A stretch of 64,000 nt of DNA from Lepisosteus oculatus. Lineage: Eukaryota; Chordata; Actinopteri; Semionotiformes; Lepisosteidae. The position numbers and the translations under genes are program-made. Positions 63,561-64,000 of the stretch are shown here, piece after piece. Each line of letters opens with the position of its first letter. Within the stretch, counting starts at the first letter, position 1. The notes beneath the pieces are model-generated. The model ran no database searches. It saw only the letters and a program-made list of their open reading frames with translations, and was not told the DNA's origin. The stretch covers positions 13,971,501 through 14,035,500 of the forward strand of contig NC_090704.1 of the NCBI RefSeq assembly GCF_040954835.1, written 5' to 3'.

Positions 63561-64000
63561 CTAGAAAAGAGGACACACTTTGTAAGACAGGCCAAGCCAG
63601 AGGCAGCCTTTGGATCAATAAGTCACCACTAATACCCAGATAAGAAATATAAGGCAAAAGAATGTTATATAATCAGACTATGGATCTTTCTAAAAATAGA
63701 GTCTTGTCCACCCAGGGACATTCTTTATTTCTGAACCTGTTATGTCATTTTGGATTCTAAACGCATCAAAGGTCACATTCAGTCTTCTAAACAGGTTGTA
63801 TTCATTTATTGATTACAAAAGCACAACAGTAAATAGAGTGAACTCTTTTCAAGTCTTTTCTACACTGACTAAGCAGTGTAGCCTTTTCAGGGAATTTGGG
63901 TCTTCCTGCTGAACCAATTGCATTATCTGTGACTTAAACATTCATGTTTCTGAGAAATCCAGACTGGAAAGCAGAGCCAGGACAGTTGGTAAAGACAAAA
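63561..64000 (-). other. CACHD1: CACHD1 intron sequence to the right edge
   Basis: No further CACHD1 exon is seen; the exon preceding 63392-63560 must lie beyond the window. Confidence 0.6.

Overview
The window is vertebrate nuclear DNA, most likely from a ray-finned fish. It carries the 3' part of JAK1 (+ strand), the whole of RAVER2 (- strand) and the 3' half of CACHD1 (- strand). All three are intron-rich and close to their human orthologues as I remember them. The order and orientations (CACHD1 and RAVER2 head-to-tail, JAK1 converging on RAVER2) match the human 1p31.3 block. The fish assignment rests on the repeats: tRNA-derived SINEs ending in GGATGGATGG, a 5S-rRNA-derived SINE with a GCGCTATATAAATG tail, and a second tRNA-derived SINE with an AATAAAGTGATCTTATC tail. 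The species cannot be named from sequence alone; a slowly evolving fish such as a gar or bowfin is only a guess.

Layout. 1-3013: last six coding exons of JAK1 (kinase-domain C-lobe), with the 3' UTR to about 3.5 kb. 3.5-7.8 kb: space between the two converging genes, probably mostly RAVER2 3' UTR. 7842-38634: RAVER2, 16 coding exons for 856 residues, with its promoter near 38.7 kb. 38.8-46.8 kb: no protein gene seen; it holds retroposons and, at its right end, CACHD1 3' UTR. 46786-63560: the last 15 coding exons of CACHD1 (681 residues to the stop); its 5' exons lie beyond the right edge.

All exon joins were tested by reading phase, and every junction given keeps the frame. The genes do not form one pathway: JAK1 is a cytokine-receptor kinase, RAVER2 a nuclear PTB-binding RNA-binding protein, and CACHD1 a single-pass surface protein with Cache/VWA domains. 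No undescribed molecular system is evident. The points most worth checking are a long Tyr/Gln-rich C-terminal region of RAVER2 that I do not recall in the human protein, a displaced PTB-binding motif in RAVER2, an exact 271-bp tandem duplication in RAVER2 intron 2, a 34-bp-arm near-perfect hairpin in a CACHD1 intron, a GC-AG intron in JAK1, and opposed polyadenylation signals between JAK1 and RAVER2.
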